Shown here one piece after another: positions 1 to 6,409 of a DNA stretch of 10,420 nucleotides; position 1 is the first letter of the stretch; each line of letters begins with the position of its first letter. Source of the DNA: JAWXCH01 sp034440595. Lineage in GTDB: Bacteria; Planctomycetota; Planctomycetia; Pirellulales; JALHPA01. The stretch covers positions 1 to 10,420 of the forward strand of contig JAWXCH010000591.1 in assembly GCA_034440595.1 (NCBI GenBank), read 5' to 3'. A program made the translations under genes and the position numbers. The notes beneath the pieces were generated by a model. The model was not told the DNA's origin and searched no databases. It saw only the letters and a program-made list of their open reading frames with translations.

Positions 1-4
1 AATC

Positions 5-44
5 ACCTCTCCCGCTTGCGGGAGAGGTCGTCGCCCCAGCGACG
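5..44. repeat. REP-like double hairpin upstream of tdh
   Basis: Two adjacent perfect inverted repeats are visible. The first pairs 5-15 with 18-28 (11 bp, ACCTCTCCCGC against GCGGGAGAGGT) around a TT centre. The second pairs 29-34 with 39-44 (CGTCGC against GCGACG) around a 4-nt CCCA loop. A G-rich tail (GGTTGAGGGTGGG, 44-56) follows. From memory, CCTCTCCCGC/GCGGGAGAGG followed by GGGTGAGGG-like sequence recurs between genes in many environmental Gram-negative and planctomycete genomes, so this is probably a dispersed REP-type palindrome. It could also act as a transcription end for a gene left of the window, but no T-run follows the stem. Only one copy lies in this window, so its repeat status is inferred. 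Confidence 0.6.
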
Positions 45-118
45 GTTGAGGGTGGGCAAAGAAGTCAAAGGTTGTGAGTAGAGAGTTCAACGACAGGAAT
101 CTAATCTCCGTACTCCGT

Positions 119-1177
119 ATGAAAGCACTCGTCAAAAAGCATGACAAGGTTGGAATCTGGCTCGACGATGTGCCGGTGCCGACCATCGGCATCAACGATG
201 TCTTGATCCAGGTGCTGCGGACCGGGATCTGCGGTACTGATATTCACATCTACCAATGGGATGACTGGGCACGACGCACCATCCCTGTCCCGATGGTCGT
301 CGGGCATGAGTTCGTTGGACGAATTGTCGAAGTCGGCTCCGACGTACATGACTTTCACCCCGGCGATATTGTCAGTGGCGAAGGACACGTCGTCTGCGGG
401 CGGTGCCGCAACTGTCTGGCTGGTCGACGGCATCTGTGCAAGGACACCAAAGGGGTTGGCGTGAATCGCCCTGGTGCTTTTGCCGAGTATCTATCTCTGC
501 CTCAAACCAACGTCTGGGTCCATGAATCGATCCACGACATCTCGCACCCGCATTTGTCGATCAGCCGGGACGTGCAGGCGATCTTTGACCCGTTTGGCAA
601 TGCGGTCCACACTGCCCTGTCGTTTGATCTACTCGGCGAAGACGTGCTGGTGACCGGTGCCGGCCCGATCGGAATCATGGCGGCTGCGGTGGCGCGGCAC
701 GCGGGGGCACGGCATGTGGTGGTGACCGATGTGAACCCGTATCGATTGGAACTGGCCAAGAAACTCGGCGCCACGCTGGCCCTCGACATTCGCACGCAAT
801 CGATTGCCGATGCGCAGCGGCAATTAGGCATGCACGAAGGTTTCGATGTCGGGCTAGAAATGTCCGGCAATGCATCGGCCTTTCGCGATATGTTGGCCAA
901 CATGTGTCACGGGGGCAAAATCGCCATGCTGGGGATTCCTTCCAAAGAAATGGCAATCGATTGGCATACCGTCGTCTTTAACATGCTGACAATCAAAGGA
1001 ATCTACGGGCGCGAGATGTACGAGACCTGGTACAAGATGACGGTGATGCTGCAATCAGGATTGAACATTGAACCGGTCATCACGCACCGGCTGGACTATC
1101 ACGACTTTCAACAAGGCTTTGACATCATGCAATCCGGGCAGAGTGGCAAAGTCGTGCTGGTCTGGAGTGAAGGGTGA
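119..1177 (+). CDS. tdh: L-threonine 3-dehydrogenase (Tdh), zinc-dependent
   Basis: This cytoplasmic enzyme oxidises L-threonine with NAD+ to 2-amino-3-ketobutyrate, the first step of threonine breakdown to glycine. The 352-residue product follows enterobacterial Tdh (341 residues) along its whole length. It is a zinc medium-chain dehydrogenase: Cys38 and the His63-Glu64 pair lie at the catalytic zinc, and Cys93, Cys96, Cys99 and Cys107 form the structural zinc lobe. The Rossmann motif GAGPIG is at 180-185, and Asp204 at the end of the second strand fits NAD rather than NADP. The family segment IFDPFGNAVHTALSFD is at 155-170. The ATG at 119 is chosen because homology begins at MKAL and AGGAA (105-109) lies 9 nt upstream. 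An in-frame GTG at 74 would add 15 residues without homology. An insert of about nine His-rich residues precedes IFDPFG. The partner gene kbl follows. Confidence 0.96.
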   Translation: MKALVKKHDKVGIWLDDVPVPTIGINDVLIQVLRTGICGTDIHIYQWDDWARRTIPVPMVVGHEFVGRIVEVGSDVHDFHPGDIVSGEGHVVCGRCRNCLAGRRHLCKDTKGVGVNRPGAFAEYLSLPQTNVWVHESIHDISHPHLSISRDVQAIFDPFGNAVHTALSFDLLGEDVLVTGAGPIGIMAAAVARHAGARHVVVTDVNPYRLELAKKLGATLALDIRTQSIADAQRQLGMHEGFDVGLEMSGNASAFRDMLANMCHGGKIAMLGIPSKEMAIDWHTVVFNMLTIKGIYGREMYETWYKMTVMLQSGLNIEPVITHRLDYHDFQQGFDIMQSGQSGKVVLVWSEG

Positions 1178-1227
1178 GTCTGAATTATGTGTATCACGGC
1201 CACTCGAAACGCCTACGCGGATTGTTC

Positions 1228-1421
1228 ACCGCAGAGGACGCAGAGAGCGCGAAGTACGCGCAGAGGTTGGAGGCAGGCGCCAACTCTAATTCAAACCTTA
1301 TCCTGTGCATCCTGTCTATCCTTGTAAATTAAATTAACTTGAACAATAAGTATAAACAATGATGAATGGGATGGATAGAACGTAGATTCATCTCTGCGTT
1401 CTGCTCCGCGGACTCTGCGGT
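1228..1421. repeat. Composite inverted-repeat element filling the tdh-kbl gap
   Basis: Most of the 267-bp gap is one fold-back structure. The outer ends are perfect 9-bp inverted repeats, ACCGCAGAG at 1228-1236 and CTCTGCGGT at 1413-1421. The heptamer CGCAGAG occurs at 1230-1236, 1239-1245 and 1259-1265, and in reverse complement at 1392-1398 and 1413-1419. Inside are three near-identical 9-mers starting ATCCTGT, ATCCTGT and ATCCTTG at 1300-1326, and an inner inverted pair TCTATCC (1315-1321) with GGATAGA (1373-1379). The centre (about 1325-1360) is A+T-rich, unlike its surroundings, and contains TATAAA at 1351-1356, a possible -10 site for kbl with no clear -35. No protein fits here. I recall similar CGCAGAG and ATCCTGT strings as dispersed intergenic repeats in other bacteria, so a non-autonomous mobile element or its remnant is the best guess. 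Confidence 0.6.
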
Positions 1422-1444
1422 AAAAATGAAACGGTAGAACTCCT

Positions 1445-2617
1445 ATGAATGATCGCTTTCAATCGCATCTCCAGTCGCAACTAGCCGAGATTCGCGCTGC
1501 CGGAACATTCAAGGCCGAGCGCGTCATCACAACGCCGCAGCGAGCACACATTGACACGAGCGCCACGGCGGATGTGCTGAATCTGTGCGCCAATAATTAT
1601 CTCGGTCTGGCCGAACATCCCGAGGTCATTGCCGCGGCGCAGCGGTCGATCAACGATTGGGGCTACGGCATGGCCTCGGTGCGATTCATCTGCGGCACAC
1701 AACAACCGCACAAGCAACTGGAAGATTCACTCAGCCAGTTTTTGGGAACTGAAGAAACGATTCTCTATTCGTCCTGCTTTGATGCCAATGGGGGACTGTT
1801 TGAGACGCTGCTTGGCGCAGAAGACGCCATCATCAGTGACGCACTGAACCACGCTTCGATCATTGATGGCGTTCGTCTGTGCAAAGCGCGGCGATACCGC
1901 TATCAGAACAACGATATGCAAGATTTGGAATCGCAGCTCCAACAGTGTCGCGATGCACGGTTTAAACTGATTGCCACCGACGGAGTTTTTTCGATGGATG
2001 GGACGATTGCCAATTTGCCGGCGATCTGCGATCTGGCTGACAAGTACGATGCGCTGGTGATGGTTGATGACTCCCATGCGACCGGCTTCATGGGTGCAAC
2101 TGGCCGTGGGACACATGAGCATCACAACGTGATGCAGCGGATCGATATTCTGACCGGCACGCTCGGTAAGTCGCTCGGCGGTGCCAGCGGCGGCTACACC
2201 AGCGGGCGAGCGCCGATCGTTCAACTTTTGCGGCAGCGTTCACGCCCGTACTTGTTCTCGAATTCACTGATGCCGGCCATCGTCGGCGGGACGCTGGCGG
2301 CGCTGGAGATACTGAATCGCTCGACTGAACTGCGCGACCGTTTGGAGCAGAATACAAAGTTCTTCCGTCAGAAGATCGCCGCTGCCGGTTTCGACATTGT
2401 ACCGGGCACGCACCCCATCGTGCCGATCATGCTAGGAGATGCCCATCTGGCCGCTGGTATGGCGCAAAAACTCTTGGCCGAAGGGATCTATGTGATCGGC
2501 TTTTCGTACCCGGTGGTGCCAGAAGGAAAAGCGCGGATTCGTGTGCAGGTTTCCGCCGTTCACAGCGAAGCCGATTTAAAGTGCGCGGTGGAGGCGTTTA
2601 AGAAGGTACGCGCGTAA
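1445..2617 (+). CDS. kbl: Glycine C-acetyltransferase (2-amino-3-ketobutyrate CoA ligase)
   Basis: This PLP enzyme of the alpha-oxoamine synthase family (fold type I) cleaves 2-amino-3-ketobutyrate with CoA to glycine and acetyl-CoA. It takes over the unstable product of Tdh, encoded just upstream. The 390-residue product matches enterobacterial Kbl (398 residues) closely from the first residues on. Lys242 in TGTLGKSLGGASGG (238-250) should form the internal aldimine. His136 in SDALNHAS is the ring-stacking residue. Asp208 and His211 in VMVDDSHATG contact the cofactor. Arg366 in KARIR fits the substrate-carboxylate position. SerP-type paralogues (AONS, ALAS, serine palmitoyltransferase) are less likely because segments such as ASVRFICGTQ and YSSCFDANGGLFETLL are characteristic of Kbl. 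The ATG at 1445 is the natural start, but no strong Shine-Dalgarno sequence precedes it. The order tdh-kbl is the reverse of E. coli kbl-tdh. Confidence 0.96.
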   Translation: MNDRFQSHLQSQLAEIRAAGTFKAERVITTPQRAHIDTSATADVLNLCANNYLGLAEHPEVIAAAQRSINDWGYGMASVRFICGTQQPHKQLEDSLSQFLGTEETILYSSCFDANGGLFETLLGAEDAIISDALNHASIIDGVRLCKARRYRYQNNDMQDLESQLQQCRDARFKLIATDGVFSMDGTIANLPAICDLADKYDALVMVDDSHATGFMGATGRGTHEHHNVMQRIDILTGTLGKSLGGASGGYTSGRAPIVQLLRQRSRPYLFSNSLMPAIVGGTLAALEILNRSTELRDRLEQNTKFFRQKIAAAGFDIVPGTHPIVPIMLGDAHLAAGMAQKLLAEGIYVIGFSYPVVPEGKARIRVQVSAVHSEADLKCAVEAFKKVRA

Positions 2618-2630
2618 GTCCCTGCCGACG

Positions 2631-3656
2631 TTACTGCTTCTCAAACGCCGGATTACCATCCACCGGAATATCCTTCTCCCCTGCCCTGCCAACAATGAAT
2701 CGTTTATCCGCCCGCCGTATAATCATGCCCGGCTCGGGTTGCTTGGTGAAGAGCGTGGCTGGGTACTCTTCGTTAAATCGAACGTCCGTTACCTTCAACT
2801 TGCTTTCACGATCGAGCTGGTTGTCATCGTACAGACTGCGAGTCTGCCAACCTTTGGGTATCCAGCTACTATCTCGCTTCTCCAAGTCAACATCTGCCTG
2901 CCAAGACGCGGAGCCATTGTTGTATTCGACGACACGCACGACCGAAAAGTCCTTGTTCTCATCAACCCAGACTTCGGAAAACTTACCTGGTCGGCTATCC
3001 GGCAGTTTGACCCGGACAACAAAAATCGATTTGCTGCTCGTCGGCTTCTCAATGATTTCAAAATGACTCGGATCGAGTTTGACAGGCTCAAGCGACTGTG
3101 GAGTGATGTTCACTGGTACAAACCCAAGACCGATGAAAAGAGGAACTGTTTCCGGCTGAATCGCCGACGCGTGCGGGCTTGTGCTGTCCATAACCAACTC
3201 CGGCTGCGTTTTTGGATAGTCTGGGTCAATCGCCCGGTTTTCCTTTTGTGGGCGGTATTCTTGACACTCTTTTCCGTCGAACAGAACGATCAAATACCGC
3301 TCTATGTATCGATGGTGCGTCAGATGGTAGGTTGAATACTGTGAGCTGTGTCGCCAGCGATGGTTTGCAAAGTCCAAGATCAGTTCGATCTTCACCGGCG
3401 AATGATGGTCCTCAGCAGGAAAGCGACCCACGGTACGGGGATGTGTTCTGCTCAATTTGGGAACGTAGACGGACCCTTCGATCCGAAATTTTGCCGTTTT
3501 GAACTGCTGCTGACGCTTGGTCCAGGCTTGGAGGGCGTTGGTTAGGCGGGGATCTTGTGAGGCAGCGGCAGATTCTTCAGCGCCGTAGAGTTGTTCGCAC
3601 CGCATCAAGTAAATAAGGGTCAAGAGAATGCAGAATGGAACAAGTTGCCATTTCAT
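2631..3656 (-). CDS. Exported protein of unknown function, planctomycete style
   Basis: I do not recognise a characterised family. The 341-residue product starts with a likely type I signal peptide: Lys2, a hydrophobic core at about 6-18, and probable cleavage after Gly-Ala26, giving a periplasmic or surface protein. The mature part opens with a helical stretch (about 37-53, ALQAWTKRQQQF). It then shows alternating hydrophobic residues typical of antiparallel beta strands, with FDGKECQEYRP at 126-136 and SEVWVDENKDFSVVRV at 227-242. This arrangement recalls LolA/RseB-like lipoprotein-binding folds, but that is a guess from pattern alone. The ATG at 3656 is chosen because it begins the signal peptide and GAAGGG (plus-strand 3663-3668) lies 6 nt upstream. 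A start at 3797 would bury the signal peptide behind 47 residues. It is 211 bp downstream of rfbA on the same strand and converges with kbl 13 bp away. Confidence 0.75.
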   Translation of the reverse strand: MKWQLVPFCILLTLIYLMRCEQLYGAEESAAASQDPRLTNALQAWTKRQQQFKTAKFRIEGSVYVPKLSRTHPRTVGRFPAEDHHSPVKIELILDFANHRWRHSSQYSTYHLTHHRYIERYLIVLFDGKECQEYRPQKENRAIDPDYPKTQPELVMDSTSPHASAIQPETVPLFIGLGFVPVNITPQSLEPVKLDPSHFEIIEKPTSSKSIFVVRVKLPDSRPGKFSEVWVDENKDFSVVRVVEYNNGSASWQADVDLEKRDSSWIPKGWQTRSLYDDNQLDRESKLKVTDVRFNEEYPATLFTKQPEPGMIIRRADKRFIVGRAGEKDIPVDGNPAFEKQ

Positions 3657-3867
3657 AATGTGCCCTTCGTTTGAACTTTGATTCTGAACGTCTCTTGCAG
3701 AGCCGGCAACAAACCTTGACCCGTCTGGACCCGTGGTCGCCAAGTCAAACGTAACCTGGTACGTTCCACGCACCGGCGTTCTGTGGTACGGCGTCATTCA
3801 TTCATCATGCCGCAGCGGTGCGAAAAGTCAAACGGAGCGCGCGGTGCGTTTCACGGCCCCTACATAA
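3657..3867. other. Intergenic region between rfbA and the exported protein gene
   Basis: This 211-bp region lies between the rfbA stop and the start of the next minus-strand gene. The reading frame stays open on the minus strand from 3797 to 3657, but the 47 residues encoded there resemble no family I know and precede a clear signal peptide, so I do not treat them as coding. I see no convincing terminator for rfbA: the small CCGC-A-GCGG palindrome at 3810-3818 has too short a loop to fold. The Shine-Dalgarno sequence of the exported protein gene is at 3663-3668. Confidence 0.5.
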
Positions 3868-4752
3868 CTACCCCCCCGCTTCGGCCAACTGCTCCAGGTA
3901 TTTTCCATATTCGTTCTTCATGCCGGCACCTAGTTCCTTGAGCTGCGCGGCGGTGATGAAGTGCTGGTGGAACGCTACCTCTTCAATGCAGGCGATCTTT
4001 AGACCTTGTCGATCCTCGATCGTCTGTACAAAGCTGGCCGCTTGAATGAGTGACTCATGCGTGCCGGTGTCCAACCAGGCAAAGCCGCGCGTGAACTGTT
4101 CCACGTGCAGTTGACTTCGCCGCGCGTATTCGCGATTCACATCGGTGATTTCCAGCTCACCGCGTGGGCTGGGCTTTAAATCGCGGGCAATCTCAATAAC
4201 TTGATTGTCGTAAAAGTACAGACCGGTCACAGCGAGATTCGATTTTGGCACTTTGGGTTTCTCTTCCAGCGATACGACCTTGCCCTCCTTGTCCATTTCG
4301 ACCACGCCGTAGCGCTCTGGATCTTTCACCGGATAGCCAAATACGGTGGCACCCGATTTGCGCTCGGCGGCCTTGGCCAGCAGGTTTTGCAAGCCCATGC
4401 CGTAGAAGATATTGTCGCCGAGGACGAGTGCCACATTGTCCTGGCCGACAAATTCGCGCCCGATGATGAACGCCTGAGCCAGTCCCTCGGGCTTGGGCTG
4501 CACGGCATATTTGATTGAGATGCCGACGTGTGAGCCATCGCCCAGCAGTCGTTCGAAGCCACCGATATCTTGCGGGGTAGAGATCAGCAGCACCTCGCGA
4601 ATGCCGGCCAGCATGAGCGTCGACAGCGGGTAGTAGATCATCGGCTTGTCGTAGACCGGCAGCAATTGCTTACTGATGGCACGTGTGACGGGGTAGAGCC
4701 GTGTGCCGGACCCACCGGCCAGAATGATCCCTTTTTTGAAATGTCGCTCCAT
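3868..4752 (-). CDS. rfbA: Glucose-1-phosphate thymidylyltransferase RmlA/RfbA
   Basis: This cytoplasmic enzyme joins dTTP and alpha-D-glucose 1-phosphate to dTDP-glucose and pyrophosphate, the entry step to dTDP-L-rhamnose and other dTDP-sugars for surface polysaccharides. The 294-residue product has family length (E. coli RmlA 293) and aligns throughout. The nucleotide-binding signature GGSGTRLYPVT is at 13-23, with Arg18 and Lys28 as the conserved basic residues. LGDN at 111-114 supplies metal ligand Asp113, EEKP is at 163-166, and WLDTGTHESL at 226-235 supplies the second metal ligand, Asp228. KPSPRGELEITDVN (193-206) is diagnostic for RmlA. The ATG at 4752 is chosen because homology starts there and AAGGA (plus-strand 4763-4767) lies 10 nt upstream. 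A start at 4872 would add 40 unrelated residues. rfbB, rfbC and rfbD are not beside it, so the pathway must be completed elsewhere. Confidence 0.96.
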   Translation of the reverse strand: MERHFKKGIILAGGSGTRLYPVTRAISKQLLPVYDKPMIYYPLSTLMLAGIREVLLISTPQDIGGFERLLGDGSHVGISIKYAVQPKPEGLAQAFIIGREFVGQDNVALVLGDNIFYGMGLQNLLAKAAERKSGATVFGYPVKDPERYGVVEMDKEGKVVSLEEKPKVPKSNLAVTGLYFYDNQVIEIARDLKPSPRGELEITDVNREYARRSQLHVEQFTRGFAWLDTGTHESLIQAASFVQTIEDRQGLKIACIEEVAFHQHFITAAQLKELGAGMKNEYGKYLEQLAEAGG

Positions 4753-4843
4753 TGCCTGGATATCCTTCGCTGAAGATGAACCGCATGCTAGGCGATTCGT
4801 CGATGTGTTTGCAGTGCATTCGATGGAAAACCCCGTGCGACGC

Positions 4844-4872
4844 AGTGTAACAGGCGTGGCGGTTTTCTTCAA
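4844..4872 (-). promoter_or_regulatory. Possible sigma-70-type promoter for rfbA
   Basis: Read on the minus strand, TTGAAG (plus 4867-4872) and TACACT (plus 4844-4849) are separated by 17 nt. Each matches the consensus at four of six positions, and TG one base before the -10 box gives an extended -10. Transcription would begin about 85-90 nt upstream of the rfbA ATG. This rests on pattern matching alone. Confidence 0.35.
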
Positions 4873-4983
4873 AAGCGAAAAACGAAGCTAGCACCCCGGC
4901 GCGATGTGCGTCACAATACCGCACAGTGCCGTTTGGCCGTTGCCACGTCAGCCGTTATTCGTATCGTGTGAGGATCGTCCGGC

Positions 4984-6378
4984 ATGGAAACCGCCCCGCC
5001 AGTCCAGGGACAATTGCCACTGAATCGACGCCGCGGCCTCTGGAGCCGTTGGAGTGCCTCGCCGCTGTATCTGCGAATTCTCATCGCGGTGGTGATCGGT
5101 CTGCTGCTAGGTATCGTCCTAAGCCAAAGGGAATTGGTAATTGGCCCTGAGTCGTCGCGGCTGTGGCGGTGGGACGATTTGAACCTGCCCGGCTGGCTGA
5201 GCGGTGCGTCGCTATTGTTCTATTTGAACATCCCGAGCAAGCTCATTTTGCAGTTGCTTAGCGCTTTGGCACCGCCGCTAATTCTGATTGCGGTGGTGAA
5301 GGCGCTCATTGAGACCGAACTGCAAGGGGCCTCTGGGTGGCGCTTGTTCAGATATCTCGTTACCAATACGCTGGTCGCGATATTGATTGGCCTGTCTGTG
5401 GCGAACTTACTAAAACCGGGCGAGCTTTCTGAGCGGCCAGCGCCGACACATACGGAAGAACTAGAAAAGCTGAAAGGAGATCCGCTGGCGCAGTTTTTGG
5501 AGAATATCCCGCGCAGTGTACTGGGACCGCTTGGGGACAATGGCAAGGTCATTGGCGTGGTGCTGCTGGCGTTGTTGTTTGGAATTGCGCTGCGCAAGCT
5601 GCGTCACGATCCGAAGATGCACCCGGTGAAGGATCTGCTGGATGTCGGCATGCGGACGCTGATTATTGTGTTGCACTGGATTGTGGATATCTTGCCGCTG
5701 GCGGTGCTGGGGATTATCGCCAACATTGTTGGGACGAAGGGTTTTGCTGATTTCAAGGCGCTGGCCTACTTTGTCGTGGCGGTGCTGCTGGCGCTGGCGT
5801 TGCAAGCAACGTACTATCTGCTGCGCATCTACTTTCAATCCTGGGCGCGGCCCGTGGAGGTGCTCAAGCATATGCGTGACCCACTCTTCATGGCGTTTTC
5901 AACCGCCAGTTCGACAGCGACCATGCCGCTGACGTACGAGACGTTACGCGATAAAGTGGGCCTGCGCGAGGAATCGGCCAGCATGGGGGCGATGGTCGGG
6001 GCGAATTTTAACAACGACGGCACTGCACTCTATGAGGCGATGTCGGCGTTATTTATTGCGCAGCTCGTCCTGCCTGCGCCACTTTCACTTACCGATCAAT
6101 TGATCGTAGTACTCATGTCGATTATCGCCTCGGTTGGAGCTGCTGGAATCCCCGAAGCGGGCTTGGTCACCATGGCACTTGTCTTTCGCGCGGTGAATCT
6201 GCCGATCGAGTACATTCCTATGCTACTGGCAGTGGATTGGTTCTTGGACCGCTGCCGAACCATGATCAACGTGCTGGGGGATGTCACGGTTAGTTGTTTG
6301 CTGGATGGCAAGACGCCGAAGGCGCAGCCCGCGATAGAACCGGTGGTGCAACCGGTCGTGCTTCCTCCGACAGAATGA
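4984..6378 (+). CDS. Dicarboxylate/amino acid:cation symporter (DAACS, SLC1-like)
   Basis: This inner-membrane secondary transporter probably imports acidic amino acids or C4-dicarboxylates with Na+ or H+. The 464-residue product shows the DAACS fold: scaffold helices (about 29-47, 75-105, 121-143, 188-206, 222-250, 259-283), re-entrant hairpin 1 with the Ser-rich motif FSTASSTATMPLT (305-317), TM7 with NNDGTALYEA (343-352), hairpin 2 SVGAAGIP (383-390), and TM8 DWFLDRCRTMINVLGD (418-433). In TM8, Asp418, Asp422, Arg425, Thr426 and Asn429 match the GltPh residues Asp390, Asp394, Arg397, Thr398 and Asn401. Arg425 is the residue that binds the side-chain carboxylate, favouring aspartate, glutamate or dicarboxylates. 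The TM7 motif is normally NMDGT or NLDGT; here it is NNDGT. The C-terminal tail is Pro/Val-rich. The ATG at 4984 follows GAGGA (4970-4974) with a 9-nt gap. The isoaspartyl peptidase gene starts 31 bp downstream. The exact substrate cannot be read from sequence. Confidence 0.92.
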   Translation: METAPPVQGQLPLNRRRGLWSRWSASPLYLRILIAVVIGLLLGIVLSQRELVIGPESSRLWRWDDLNLPGWLSGASLLFYLNIPSKLILQLLSALAPPLILIAVVKALIETELQGASGWRLFRYLVTNTLVAILIGLSVANLLKPGELSERPAPTHTEELEKLKGDPLAQFLENIPRSVLGPLGDNGKVIGVVLLALLFGIALRKLRHDPKMHPVKDLLDVGMRTLIIVLHWIVDILPLAVLGIIANIVGTKGFADFKALAYFVVAVLLALALQATYYLLRIYFQSWARPVEVLKHMRDPLFMAFSTASSTATMPLTYETLRDKVGLREESASMGAMVGANFNNDGTALYEAMSALFIAQLVLPAPLSLTDQLIVVLMSIIASVGAAGIPEAGLVTMALVFRAVNLPIEYIPMLLAVDWFLDRCRTMINVLGDVTVSCLLDGKTPKAQPAIEPVVQPVVLPPTE

Positions 6379-6409
6379 TCCGACCACTTTCACTGCATCG
6401 TTGACGCAA

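Noticed and set aside
74..118. Upstream GTG start adding 15 residues to threonine dehydrogenase
   Set aside because: The added residues have no counterpart in the family, and the ATG at 119 has an AGGAA 9 nt upstream and begins with the conserved MKAL.
1178..1444. Short coding frame in the tdh-kbl gap
   Set aside because: The only open frame overlaps the tdh end out of frame, and the region is explained by inverted and tandem repeats.
2607..2616. TACGCGCGTA palindrome at the end of kbl as a shared terminator for the convergent genes
   Set aside because: A gap-free 10-bp palindrome cannot form a stable RNA hairpin with a loop, and no T-run follows on either strand.
2739..3335. 198-codon plus-strand open frame opposite the exported protein gene
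   Set aside because: It overlaps a gene with signal peptide and ribosome site on the other strand, has no recognisable domain and reads like antisense of coding DNA.
3657..3797. N-terminal extension of the exported protein to a start at 3797
   Set aside because: It would place 47 residues before a clear signal peptide; GAAGGG is correctly placed before the ATG at 3656.
4753..4872. N-terminal extension of RfbA to a start at 4872
   Set aside because: The extra 40 residues are unrelated to the family, and the protein from 4752 already has the full RmlA length.
4940..4967. TTGCCA and TATCGT with 16-nt spacing as a promoter for the symporter gene
   Set aside because: Transcription would begin at about 4974, at the ribosome site itself, leaving almost no leader; the match is likely chance.
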